This document shows, piece after piece, positions 5,744 to 12,944 of a stretch of 18,072 nucleotides of DNA; position 1 is the stretch's first letter, and every line of letters starts with the position of its first letter. Where the stretch lies: NCBI GenBank assembly GCA_040387095.1, contig JAZKEJ010000138.1, positions 1 to 18,072 on the forward strand. Reading direction: 5' to 3'. Origin of the DNA: Methylotenera_A sp040387095 (lineage in GTDB: Bacteria > Pseudomonadota > Gammaproteobacteria > Burkholderiales > Methylophilaceae). The position numbers and the translations under genes were made by a program. The notes beneath the pieces were generated by a model that saw only the letters and a program-made list of their open reading frames with translations, made no database searches and was not told where the DNA came from.

Positions 5744-7339
5744 ATGGCATCGCTTGGCAAAATCATTCGGCAAAAACGTCATTCAAACAGTTTAACTTTG
5801 CAGCAACTTGCAAACAAAACCGGGGCAGATGCTGGCAACTTATCGCGCATAGAACGTGGCGAACTGGGTATTTCTGAAACTTTGTTGCGCAAAATCTCTG
5901 TTGCGCTTGATACAACGCCAGCGAATCTTTACGCACTCAGCGAATTAAATAATAGCTCAGTATTATTAATCGAAGAATCGCACCAGCCTGAGCAAACCAG
6001 TCTTAACCAAGTGTCAGCTCAAGATTTCGTGCAATGGTTTCGTTCAGCCACACCTTATATTCACGCGTTTGGCGGACGCACATTTGTGATTGCATTTGGC
6101 GGTGAAGTGGTGAGTGAAGCGCAATTTATTGCATTATCGCACGATTTAAATTTGCTGGCCAGCCTAGAAGTGAGGCTGGTATTGGTGCATGGTGTACGTC
6201 CACAAGTTGAACAGCGTTTAAAGCGCGATAAACTTACGCCAGCTTTTCATAATGGTTTACGTGTGACTGATAATGCCGCGATGGAAGCAGTAAAAGAAGC
6301 CAATGGTGCCGTGCGGGTGGAAATTGAAGCTTTGCTTTCAATGGGCATTGCCAACTCACCGATGGCAGGCGCGGATATTCGTGTGGCGAGTGGCAATTTT
6401 GTTACTGCAAAACCGCTAGGTGTACGTGATGGTGTTGACTTGCAGCACACGGGCGAAGTGCGCAAAGTGGACGCAATTGGCATTCAAAAACGTTTAGATG
6501 ACAATGAGTTGGTTTTGTTGTCGCCGCTAGGCTATTCGCCAACTGGGGAAGCTTTTAATTTAAGTTTGGAAGACGTTGCGGTAAGTGCTGCGATTGCGTT
6601 GGATGCAGACAAACTGATTTTCTTGATGGATAGTGATGGGGTACGTAATTTGCGCGGAGACCTGTTGCGTGAAATGACAGCAGATAAAGCCAAAAATCTA
6701 CTGCGCAATGTGCACAATAACGAAGCGCCCATTCATTTTTCAGAAGACGTTGATTATTATCTGCCCGCCGCAGTACGCGCTTGCGAGCATGGTGTGGCAC
6801 GTACGCATTTAATTTCCCGGCATATTGATGGCGCGATTATTCAAGAGCTTTTCACGCATAGCGGTATTGGCACGATGGTGACCGAAGAAGGTTTGGAAAC
6901 CATGCGTCAGGCCAATATTGACGATGTAGGCGGCATTTTGAAATTGATTGAGCCACTGGAAAACGATGGTATTTTAGTACGCCGCGGGCGTGAGCGCATC
7001 GAAATGGAAATTGACCATTTTTACGTGATGGAACACGACAATCGCACCATTGGTTGTGCTGCGCTTTATCCTTTTGCTGCTGAAAAAATGGCAGAATTCG
7101 CCTGTCTGGCGATTGACACTGCTTATCGCGGCAATGGCCGCGGTGATAGATTGTTCAGTTATTGCAAAGCGCAAGCCAAACAAAATGGCTTTAAAAAACT
7201 ATTTTGCTTAACCACGCACACAGAGCATTGGTTTTTAGAGCGCGGATTTATTGAACAGTCGATTGAAAAACTGCCACAAGAAAGACAAAAGCTTTACAAC
7301 TTTCAACGCAAATCAAAAGTATTTGTTAAGTCGTTATAA
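5744..7339 (+). CDS. argA: N-acetylglutamate synthase fused to an N-terminal XRE-type HTH domain
   Basis: ArgA acetylates glutamate from acetyl-CoA, the first step of arginine synthesis. The 531 residues are about 90 more than classical ArgA. Residues 6-64 are an XRE/Cro helix-turn-helix: IIRQKRHSNSLTLQQLANKT, then GADAGNLSRIERGELGIS as turn and recognition helix. A linker (65-92) leads to the amino-acid-kinase-like domain (94 to about 380; FVIAFGGE, LVHGVRPQ, PLGVRDGVD) and the GNAT acetyltransferase domain (about 388-531; NIDDVGGILKLIEPLE, YRGNGRGDRLF, WFLERGF, YNFQRKSKV). The E. coli ArgA alignment runs through both enzyme domains. No Met lies between residues 2 and 179, and the one GTG near the junction (6011-6013) has no ribosome site, so the HTH is part of the product. 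GGAT precedes the ATG. argB follows 148 bases on. Confidence 0.95.
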   Translation: MASLGKIIRQKRHSNSLTLQQLANKTGADAGNLSRIERGELGISETLLRKISVALDTTPANLYALSELNNSSVLLIEESHQPEQTSLNQVSAQDFVQWFRSATPYIHAFGGRTFVIAFGGEVVSEAQFIALSHDLNLLASLEVRLVLVHGVRPQVEQRLKRDKLTPAFHNGLRVTDNAAMEAVKEANGAVRVEIEALLSMGIANSPMAGADIRVASGNFVTAKPLGVRDGVDLQHTGEVRKVDAIGIQKRLDDNELVLLSPLGYSPTGEAFNLSLEDVAVSAAIALDADKLIFLMDSDGVRNLRGDLLREMTADKAKNLLRNVHNNEAPIHFSEDVDYYLPAAVRACEHGVARTHLISRHIDGAIIQELFTHSGIGTMVTEEGLETMRQANIDDVGGILKLIEPLENDGILVRRGRERIEMEIDHFYVMEHDNRTIGCAALYPFAAEKMAEFACLAIDTAYRGNGRGDRLFSYCKAQAKQNGFKKLFCLTTHTEHWFLERGFIEQSIEKLPQERQKLYNFQRKSKVFVKSL

Positions 7340-7377
7340 ATTTGTGTTTTCTGGTTAAGCGATGCTTATCAACATAG

Positions 7378-7404
7378 AAGTTAACTAAAATTTTAGGTTA
7401 ACTT
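7378..7404. terminator. Long AT-rich hairpin between argA and argB, terminator or operator
   Basis: AAGTTAAC (7378-7385) pairs perfectly with GTTAACTT (7397-7404). The middle, TAAAATTTTA, continues the stem after a one-base bulge. Only four Ts end the right arm (7403-7406), so it is a poor intrinsic terminator for argA. It could instead be a regulator site ahead of argB. Its sequence is unlike the palindrome on the argA promoter. Confidence 0.45.
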
Positions 7405-7452
7405 TTGCTGCTCGTCTGCGTAATCTGTTTATTTAAAACACACTTTTTTAGA

Positions 7453-7458
7453 TACAAT
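7453..7458 (+). promoter_or_regulatory. Putative argB -10 element
   Basis: TACAAT differs from consensus at one base and would start transcription about 23 bases before the argB ATG. The -35 region is weak (TTTATT at 7428-7433 is 19 bases away; TTTAAA at 7432-7437 is 15 away). argB may therefore have its own promoter in addition to read-through from argA. Confidence 0.35.
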
Positions 7459-7487
7459 GAAACAAAATTTAATTCCAGAGAATCAAC

Positions 7488-8396
7488 ATGCAAAATCCTA
7501 TGCAAGATAACGCGCAAAACACCATTGCACCAGCTCAAAAAGCGAAAATTCTGGCAGAAGCACTACCGTACATTAAACGCTTTTTTGATAAAACGATTGT
7601 GATTAAATACGGTGGCAATGCGATGACTGACGCGCATTTAAAAGAATGTTTCGCGCAAGATGTGGTGCTGCTGAAATTGGTTGGCATGAATCCAGTAGTA
7701 GTACACGGCGGTGGTCCGCAAATCAATGAAATGCTGGACAGACTTGGCAAAAAAGGTGAGTTTATTCAAGGCATGCGTGTGACCGATGCTGAAACTATGG
7801 ATGTGGTTGAAATGGTATTAGGCGGCCAAGTGAATAAAGAAATCGTGAACCTGATTAATCGTCATGGCGGTAAAGCGGTAGGCTTGACTGGGCAAGATGG
7901 TAATTTTATTCACGCACACAAACTGATGATGGCAGATAAAGATGATGCCAACAAAATGATCGATATTGGTCAAGTGGGCGAAATCAGCGCGATTGATCCA
8001 AGTATTATCAACTTTTTAGATTCTGGAGATTTTATCCCTGTGGTCGCGCCAATCGGCGTAGGTGAAAACGGCGATACATTCAACATTAATGCTGACGTAG
8101 TTGCAGGTAAATTGGCGGAAATTTTGGGAGCTGAAAAACTAATTTTACTCACCAATACACCTGGCGTGTTAGATAAATCTGGCACATTATTAACTGGTTT
8201 AACGCCAAAACAGATTGATGACCTAGTCGCAGACGGCACATTATCTGGCGGCATGTTACCTAAAATCAGTTCCGCCTTAGATGCTGCCAGAAGCGGCGTA
8301 AAAGCCGTGCATATAATTGATGGCCGTGTAGAACACGCGTTGTTACTGGAAGTATTAACCGATGAAGGTGTAGGTACGCTGATTAAAGCAAAATAA
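7488..8396 (+). CDS. argB: Acetylglutamate kinase, arginine-sensitive type
   Basis: ArgB phosphorylates N-acetylglutamate with ATP, the second step of arginine synthesis. The 302-residue protein shows the amino-acid-kinase fold: KYGGNAM (40-46), HGGGPQI (73-79), NADVVAGKLAE (201-211), a conserved lysine in GGMLPKI (K259). The N-terminal helix AKILAEALPYIKRFFDKTI (about 19-37) and the C-terminal HIIDGRVEHALLLEVLTDEG are the features known from hexameric, arginine-inhibited kinases such as that of Pseudomonas aeruginosa, so feedback inhibition by arginine is likely. A weak AGAG site lies 8 bases before the ATG; a second Met is at residue 5. It follows argA, and the barrel gene starts 2 bases after its stop. 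Confidence 0.97.
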   Translation: MQNPMQDNAQNTIAPAQKAKILAEALPYIKRFFDKTIVIKYGGNAMTDAHLKECFAQDVVLLKLVGMNPVVVHGGGPQINEMLDRLGKKGEFIQGMRVTDAETMDVVEMVLGGQVNKEIVNLINRHGGKAVGLTGQDGNFIHAHKLMMADKDDANKMIDIGQVGEISAIDPSIINFLDSGDFIPVVAPIGVGENGDTFNINADVVAGKLAEILGAEKLILLTNTPGVLDKSGTLLTGLTPKQIDDLVADGTLSGGMLPKISSALDAARSGVKAVHIIDGRVEHALLLEVLTDEGVGTLIKAK

Positions 8397-8398
8397 TT

Positions 8399-9223
8399 GT
8401 GTTAATCAAACATTTAACAACATGTTGGCTAGTCGCATCTTTATGCACAAGTTCACAATCGGTTATAGCTGGCGAGACAGAAAAACCAATGTCAACCGAG
8501 CGGCCAAGCAAAACGGATAGCCCTTACACTGTCACGACTGGTCGTTACCAAATTGAAACCAATACGCTTGGCTACACCTATGACAAAGACTGCACCGCAC
8601 GAAACTGCACGCGAAACAAGATTTACGAAGTATTTGGCACCAATAATTTGCGGATTGGCTTAACTGAAAAAACCGATATTCAATTTATTACAGACGTATA
8701 TTTGAATAAAGCGATTGAAAGCGACACCGACGGTGACACGCGCGCGCAAGGTTTTGGCGATACCACCGTACGTTTTAAATACAATTTAACAGGCAATCAC
8801 CCTGCAGATAAAATGTCTTTTGCGCTATTGCCCTATGTTAAATTTGCCACCAATCGCAAAAACCTAAGCCATTCTAAAATTGAATACGGCATTGGGTTAC
8901 CATTTAACGTTAACTTGCCGCGCGATTGGAGCATCGGCGGTATGTCGGTCATCAGCTGGGTTAATGGTGAGCAGTCTGATTACGACCTTAATTACGTGAA
9001 TGCCTTGGTCGTGAGTCGACCGATTAGCCCATCACTCAAATGGTATGTAGAATATTTCACCTCGATCACAGAGCACAGCGATTCCACGTGGAAAAATAGC
9101 ATTGATTTTGGCTTAGTGTACGCCGTTACACCCACTTTTTCAGTAGATGCTAATGTTTATAAAGGTGTCACGCGTGCGGCAGATGACGCCAAAGTGTTTT
9201 TTGGCATGGCCTATTTGTTTTGA
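8399..9223 (+). CDS. Outer-membrane beta-barrel, phenol MetA-pathway (PF13557-like) family
   Basis: The 274-residue protein starts with GTG two bases after the argB stop, so it is probably translated by coupling. Residues 1-24 are a signal peptide (cut after SVIA). The mature start, RPSKTDSPYTVTTGRYQIET, followed by alternating amphipathic strands (NNLRIGLTEKTDIQFITDV, GFGDTTVRFKYNL, MSFALLPYVKFAT, VNALVVSRPISPSLKWYVEYFTS) and a terminal Phe (GMAYLF), fits an outer-membrane barrel of the transporter family named after the MetA pathway of phenol degradation. Two cysteines (DCTARNC) could form a disulfide in an extracellular loop. The cargo is unknown; the family name does not show phenol use. 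The downstream HAD gene overlaps its stop by one base. Confidence 0.8.
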   Translation: MLIKHLTTCWLVASLCTSSQSVIAGETEKPMSTERPSKTDSPYTVTTGRYQIETNTLGYTYDKDCTARNCTRNKIYEVFGTNNLRIGLTEKTDIQFITDVYLNKAIESDTDGDTRAQGFGDTTVRFKYNLTGNHPADKMSFALLPYVKFATNRKNLSHSKIEYGIGLPFNVNLPRDWSIGGMSVISWVNGEQSDYDLNYVNALVVSRPISPSLKWYVEYFTSITEHSDSTWKNSIDFGLVYAVTPTFSVDANVYKGVTRAADDAKVFFGMAYLF

Positions 9224-9867
9224 TGCCGCCCACAAGCCGTAAAACCGTTTGGATCTTTGATTTAGACGATACTCTTCATAACGCCTCTGCCCATATTTTT
9301 CCTGTGATGAATAGCGCCATGACGCAATACATCATGGAAGAGCTGGATATGGATGAAGTCGCTGCGCATCAATTGCGCCAGCATTATTGGCAGATTTATG
9401 GCGCGACATTAAAAGGTTTAATGCGCCATCATGGTGTGAATGCGCACCACTTCTTAAAAACCACGCATGCGTTTATGGATCTGCCGAATATGGTGGTTCA
9501 AGTGAAACAACTGCGGCATTTACTGCAAAATCTGCAAGGGCGCAAATGCGTTTTCACCAATGCGCCGCGCGAATATGCGATGCGCGTGCTCACTCTGATG
9601 GGTATTGCGGATTGCTTTGAGCTGGTTTTTAGTGTGGAATCGACAAAATTTCATGCCAAACCGTCAATCCGCGGCTTTCAATTGCTGCTGAAAACATTAA
9701 AAACCCATCCTAAAAACTGCATCATGCTAGAAGACAATTTACCCGCTTTAATGACAGCTAAACGCTTGGGTATGAAAACCATTTGGGTGACAAAAAAACT
9801 ACAAAAACCTAATTTTGTTGATTACAGGATTAATTCAGTGTTAGCGCTCACTTACACTCATATATAA
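9223..9867 (+). CDS. HAD-family hydrolase, pyrimidine 5'-nucleotidase type
   Basis: The 214-residue protein has all four HAD motifs: D13-L-D15-D-T-L (nucleophile and acid), the Thr in FTNAP, the Lys in FHAKPS, and the acidic EDN in CIMLEDNLPALMTAKRLGM. The helical cap between motifs I and II is that of the SDT1-like pyrimidine 5'-nucleotidase branch, which dephosphorylates nucleoside monophosphates in the cytoplasm; other small phosphates are possible. The ATG overlaps the stop of the barrel gene in a TGATG, a coupling arrangement; a TTG one codon earlier is less likely. The group argB - barrel - HAD - slmA all runs the same way. Confidence 0.85.
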   Translation: MPPTSRKTVWIFDLDDTLHNASAHIFPVMNSAMTQYIMEELDMDEVAAHQLRQHYWQIYGATLKGLMRHHGVNAHHFLKTTHAFMDLPNMVVQVKQLRHLLQNLQGRKCVFTNAPREYAMRVLTLMGIADCFELVFSVESTKFHAKPSIRGFQLLLKTLKTHPKNCIMLEDNLPALMTAKRLGMKTIWVTKKLQKPNFVDYRINSVLALTYTHI

Positions 9868-9868
9868 T
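9841..9868 (+). promoter_or_regulatory. Possible slmA promoter within the end of the HAD gene
   Basis: A perfect TATAAT (9863-9868) overlaps the HAD stop codon, with a poor -35 (TTAGCG, 9841-9846) 16 bases upstream. It would give slmA a separate transcript with a leader of about 50 bases. The -10 match may be chance in this AT-rich stretch. Confidence 0.3.
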
Positions 9869-9925
9869 AATATCGTCATTAAAATAATAAATAGTGATCT
9901 AAAATAAAAAATAAGGGGAAACAAT

Positions 9926-10495
9926 ATGGCATTAGACCGTACTACAAATCGCAAGCAGCAGATATTAGAAACACTCGCTAAAATACTGGAAAATCCCAAG
10001 CGTGAGAAAATCACCACAGCCAGCTTGGCGGCAAAATTAGACGTAAGTGAAGCCGCGCTTTATCGCCACTTTGCCAACAAAGCGCAAATGTTCGAAGGCT
10101 TGATTGAGTTTATTGAAGCCTCCATTTTCGGCGTCATCAATAAAATCACAACTGATGAAACCGATGGCGCAAAGCAGGCACAGTTAATCATTACCATGTT
10201 GTTAAAGTTCGCCGAAAAAAACCCAGGTATGACGCGCGTGCTTACTGGCGACGCTTTAGTTAACGAAGAGGAGTGGCTACAAATACGTATTAACCAACTC
10301 TATGACAGAATCGAAGCCAGCCTGAAACAAAGTATCCGTATCGCAGAAACCAGCACAGGGGTTAAGGCTGATGCTGAAGCACAAGCCAATTTGATGATTT
10401 GCTATGTGATTGGCCGCTTTAATCAATACGCTAAAAGTGGATTTAAGCGCAAGCCATCGGAGTTTATTCACAATCAATTACAAATACTTGCCTAA
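9926..10495 (+). CDS. slmA: Nucleoid occlusion factor, TetR family
   Basis: SlmA binds specific chromosomal sites and, when bound, blocks FtsZ assembly over the nucleoid. The 189-residue protein has the TetR-type HTH (ITTASLAAKLDVSEAALYRHFANKAQMFEGLIEFIE, about 29-64), which matches the E. coli SlmA core almost word for word, followed by the helical partner domain with KNPGMTRVLTGDALV and INQLYDRIEASLKQ. The length is close to E. coli SlmA (198). AAGGGGAAAC lies just before the ATG. The gene ends the argB-led rightward group; its target FtsZ is encoded about 7 kb away on the opposite strand. I found no copy of the SlmA-site consensus in the window. Confidence 0.95.
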   Translation: MALDRTTNRKQQILETLAKILENPKREKITTASLAAKLDVSEAALYRHFANKAQMFEGLIEFIEASIFGVINKITTDETDGAKQAQLIITMLLKFAEKNPGMTRVLTGDALVNEEEWLQIRINQLYDRIEASLKQSIRIAETSTGVKADAEAQANLMICYVIGRFNQYAKSGFKRKPSEFIHNQLQILA

Positions 10496-10545
10496 ACTAA
10501 GACTGTTATTTAGTGCGAACAAGTTGAATCAGCATTATAGCCAAC

Positions 10546-10582
10546 AATGATATTGACAATGATTCTCAATATCATTTAAAAT
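10546..10582 (+). promoter_or_regulatory. Fur box over a strong promoter
   Basis: AATGATATTGA (10546-10556) and TCAATATCATT (10566-10576) are perfect 11-base inverted arms. The centre CAATGATTC is itself palindromic but for one C/C pair, giving a 31-base near-palindrome. The core TGACAATGATTCTCA (10555-10569) matches the 7-1-7 Fur consensus at 13 of 15 positions. A perfect -35 TTGACA (10553-10558) lies inside it, and TAAAAT (10577-10582) follows after 18 bases. Iron-loaded Fur bound here would shut the promoter. What it now drives is the receptor remnant and piuC. Confidence 0.85.
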
Positions 10583-10619
10583 TCTTTGCATTATTATGAA
10601 TTTTAGCGTTGCGTTTAGG

Positions 10620-10882
10620 ATGGTCATGTTACTGCCTTCTTTCAAGCCCTTACCAATCAACGCAATCATTAGCAGCATTGTATTTATTGACTTGTTTATG
10701 CAGCAGATAAAACACTCACCCTAAAAATGGCGATATTGCGTTTGGCGATAGCGATGCTGAGCGCTTTATCGGTGAAGTGAATCAACAACTGAATCACACC
10801 GCAATTTACCGCAATTGTTCGTCATGATTCTACAGTGAAAAAAAGCGATGATATTGAAAATGAACGTTACGCAATTATCTAA
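10620..10882 (+). pseudogene. Remnant of a TonB-dependent siderophore receptor (Fiu/PiuA-like)
   Basis: Three fragments of one protein type lie in three different frames. First, from the ATG at 10620 (or 10626, which has AGGA upstream), a signal-peptide-like MLLPSFKPLPINAIISSIVF. Then from 10711 a frame reading HPKNGDIAFGDSDAERFI and EVNQQLNHTAIYR up to a stop at 10826. Then from 10823 another frame reading HDSTVKKSDDIENERYAII to a stop at 10880. The last two match, in order, the plug-to-barrel region of catecholate receptors (...NQQLNDTTALRLNLMxHDxxVAGRDxVENERxG...). Such receptors are about 700-780 residues; only about 260 bases remain, with frameshifts and large deletions. It sits between a Fur promoter and piuC, where an intact receptor gene is usually found. 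Confidence 0.7.
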
Positions 10883-10910
10883 AAAGCACTTCTTCTTGTA
10901 AGGTAAGCAC

Positions 10911-11594
10911 ATGTTGTTACACATTCCAGAAGTGTTAAATGCCGAGCAAGTTGTTTATTTTCAACAACAACTAACTAAAGCCGATTGGATAGACGGCAAA
11001 GTAACCGCAGGAGCTCAATCTGCACAAGCTAAAAATAACCAGCAGCTAGCAGAAAACTCAACATTAAGTATTGAGCTGGGCGATATTATTTTAAGCGCGC
11101 TTGAACGCAGTCCCCTGTTTATATCCGGCGCACTGCCCAATAAGGTTTTTCCACCCCTGTTTAACTCTTATCAAGGCGACCAAGCCTTTGGACGGCATGT
11201 CGACAACGCAATACGCGCAGTGACAGGCATGCGTACACGTATTCGAACAGATTTGTCTGCTACTTTATTTTTAGCTGATCCTGACACTTACACGGGCGGG
11301 GAACTGTGCATTGAAGACACTTATGGTTTGCAATCGGTTAAATTGGCTGCGGGCGATATGGTGTTGTATCCATCTTCAAGCTTGCATCATGTCACACCAG
11401 TAACTCAAGGCAAACGGATCGCCGCATTTTTCTGGATTCAAAGCATGATTCGCGATGATGCTAAACGTACTTTGTTATTTGAGATGGACGCTACGATTCA
11501 GCGCATGCACCAGCTGCCTGAAAATGCCCATAATATCGTTGCGATGACTAGTATTTATCATAATCTACTGCGTATGTGGGCAGAAATAAATTAA
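10911..11594 (+). CDS. piuC: PKHD-type Fe(II)/2-oxoglutarate hydroxylase, PiuC/YbiX family
   Basis: The 227-residue protein aligns throughout with E. coli YbiX. It has the jelly-roll iron ligands H96 and D98 (FGRHVDNA) and H159 (SSSLHHVTPV), and R169 for 2-oxoglutarate (QGKRIAAFFWIQSM). The N-terminal GAQSAQAKNNQQL and the C-terminal DDAKRTLLFEMD are also family hallmarks. The enzyme is cytosolic; its substrate is not settled, but the gene is typically beside a Fur-controlled TonB receptor (Fiu, PiuA), which suggests a role in iron acquisition. Here only a receptor remnant precedes it. AAGG lies 8 bases before the ATG. The promoter is probably the Fur-boxed one about 330 bases upstream. It converges on cca. 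Confidence 0.94.
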   Translation: MLLHIPEVLNAEQVVYFQQQLTKADWIDGKVTAGAQSAQAKNNQQLAENSTLSIELGDIILSALERSPLFISGALPNKVFPPLFNSYQGDQAFGRHVDNAIRAVTGMRTRIRTDLSATLFLADPDTYTGGELCIEDTYGLQSVKLAAGDMVLYPSSSLHHVTPVTQGKRIAAFFWIQSMIRDDAKRTLLFEMDATIQRMHQLPENAHNIVAMTSIYHNLLRMWAEIN

Positions 11595-11651
11595 CTACTA
11601 AGCTTATTTTAAGATCGCTTAATCTTGACTAATTTATATTGGTTAACTTTT

Positions 11652-12890
11652 CTAAGCTAACTTAGCCAACCTGGCGGCAAAAACCGCCGACTTAATGGCT
11701 TGCGGTGAATCAAATTGCTGTGCAATCGCTCCCGCATCTACTTGCATCACCTTTTGTAAGGCTGTACGCATTATTGCTAATTCTGGCACTTCGCTTGATT
11801 CCAGACCTGTTCTTCCACGCGCATCGGCTTCGCAAGCTTTTAAAAAATCTTCAAAACGCGCTGGTTGACGAATTGCGTCTAACTCCATTAAAAACTCCAG
11901 CAAAGTATCTGCGCGCATAAGGCTTGCTTGATGTAATTTTCCATGAAATTTGGCGACGATATGCGCCAACTCTTTACAATCGTTAGGTACGCGTAAACGA
12001 TTGCTGACATCTTTGAGCAGATTTACACTGCGAATCTCATGCCCAATATGGCGTGGCAAAATATCGACTGGCGTGGTGCCTTTGCCAAGATCGTGCGTAA
12101 GTGCTGCAAAGCGAACAGGTAGGCTGAAATTTTGTTTGGCAGCGTAATCAATCACCATCATTACATGCACACCTGTATCAATCTCAGGATGATGTTGCGC
12201 CGGTTGCGGTACGCCCCATAATCTATCCAGCTCAGGCAGAATCTTTTGCAGTGCGCCGCAGGCACGCAACACCTCAAACATGCGACTGGGTTTTTGCTCC
12301 ATCAGGCCTTTGGCTAGCTCTTGCCAGACGCGCTCTGGCACTAAGGCATCTACTTCGCCAGCCGCGACCATTTGTTGCATAAGCTTATTGGTTTCTGGTG
12401 CTATAGTGAAATCGGCAAAGCGTGAGGCAAAGCGCGCAGCGCGCAAAATGCGTACTGGGTCTTCAGCAAAGGCATCGCTTACATGGCGCAAGGTTTTAGA
12501 TTGGATATCGGCCAAACCGTTAAATGGGTCGACCAACTTTACCTGATCATTTTTTGCGCCTGCATTTTCTTTGTTTACGGACTTCGCAATCGCATTAATG
12601 GTTAAGTCGCGACGGGCTAAATCTTCTTCTAAAGTGACTTCTGGAGAAGCATAGACGGCAAAACCTTTGTAGCCGACTGCCGTTTTACGTTCTGTACGCG
12701 CTAATGCATATTCTTCATGTGTGATGGGATGTAAAAAAACAGGAAAATCTTTACCAACTGGCTTGTAACCTGCGGCTATCATCTGCTCGGCTGTGCTGCC
12801 GACAACGACATAGTCTTTATCTTTCACTGGCAAATTCAGTAGCTCATCACGCAACGCACCGCCAACAATGTACACTTGCATTTCAGGCAT
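11652..12890 (-). CDS. cca: CCA-adding tRNA nucleotidyltransferase / multifunctional CCA protein
   Basis: Cca adds or repairs the 3' CCA of tRNAs. The 412-residue length equals that of E. coli Cca. The class II nucleotidyltransferase head shows YIVGGALRDELL, the metal-binding D24-x-D26 (VKDKDYVVVG), and RRDLTINAIA (93-102). A helical body with DAFAEDPVRILRAARFASRF and VPERVWQELAKGL follows. The C-terminal HD domain has THDLGKGTTP (H266, D267), as in the multifunctional enzyme with phosphatase and phosphodiesterase activity. The fourth codon (ATG at 12881) aligns better with the usual start (MKIYLVGG in E. coli); neither start has a good ribosome site. It is last in the leftward series after the NDUFA9-like gene, 54 bases apart. 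Confidence 0.96.
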   Translation of the reverse strand: MPEMQVYIVGGALRDELLNLPVKDKDYVVVGSTAEQMIAAGYKPVGKDFPVFLHPITHEEYALARTERKTAVGYKGFAVYASPEVTLEEDLARRDLTINAIAKSVNKENAGAKNDQVKLVDPFNGLADIQSKTLRHVSDAFAEDPVRILRAARFASRFADFTIAPETNKLMQQMVAAGEVDALVPERVWQELAKGLMEQKPSRMFEVLRACGALQKILPELDRLWGVPQPAQHHPEIDTGVHVMMVIDYAAKQNFSLPVRFAALTHDLGKGTTPVDILPRHIGHEIRSVNLLKDVSNRLRVPNDCKELAHIVAKFHGKLHQASLMRADTLLEFLMELDAIRQPARFEDFLKACEADARGRTGLESSEVPELAIMRTALQKVMQVDAGAIAQQFDSPQAIKSAVFAARLAKLA

Positions 12891-12944
12891 TATTTAGATT
12901 TTTCGCACAATAATATCTTTTGATATTGCTTCTTTTAGCATGGC

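Noticed and set aside
4920..8396. Long antisense frames inside rsmE, argA and argB
   Set aside because: They overlap strongly conserved enzymes, have no ribosome sites and encode no recognisable proteins.
9926..10910. A SlmA binding site near slmA
   Set aside because: I looked for the GTGAGTACTCAC-type palindrome here and elsewhere in the window and saw none.
11611..11626. Small hairpin (AAGAT/ATCTT) after piuC as a terminator
   Set aside because: The stem is only five AT-rich pairs and no T tract follows on either strand.
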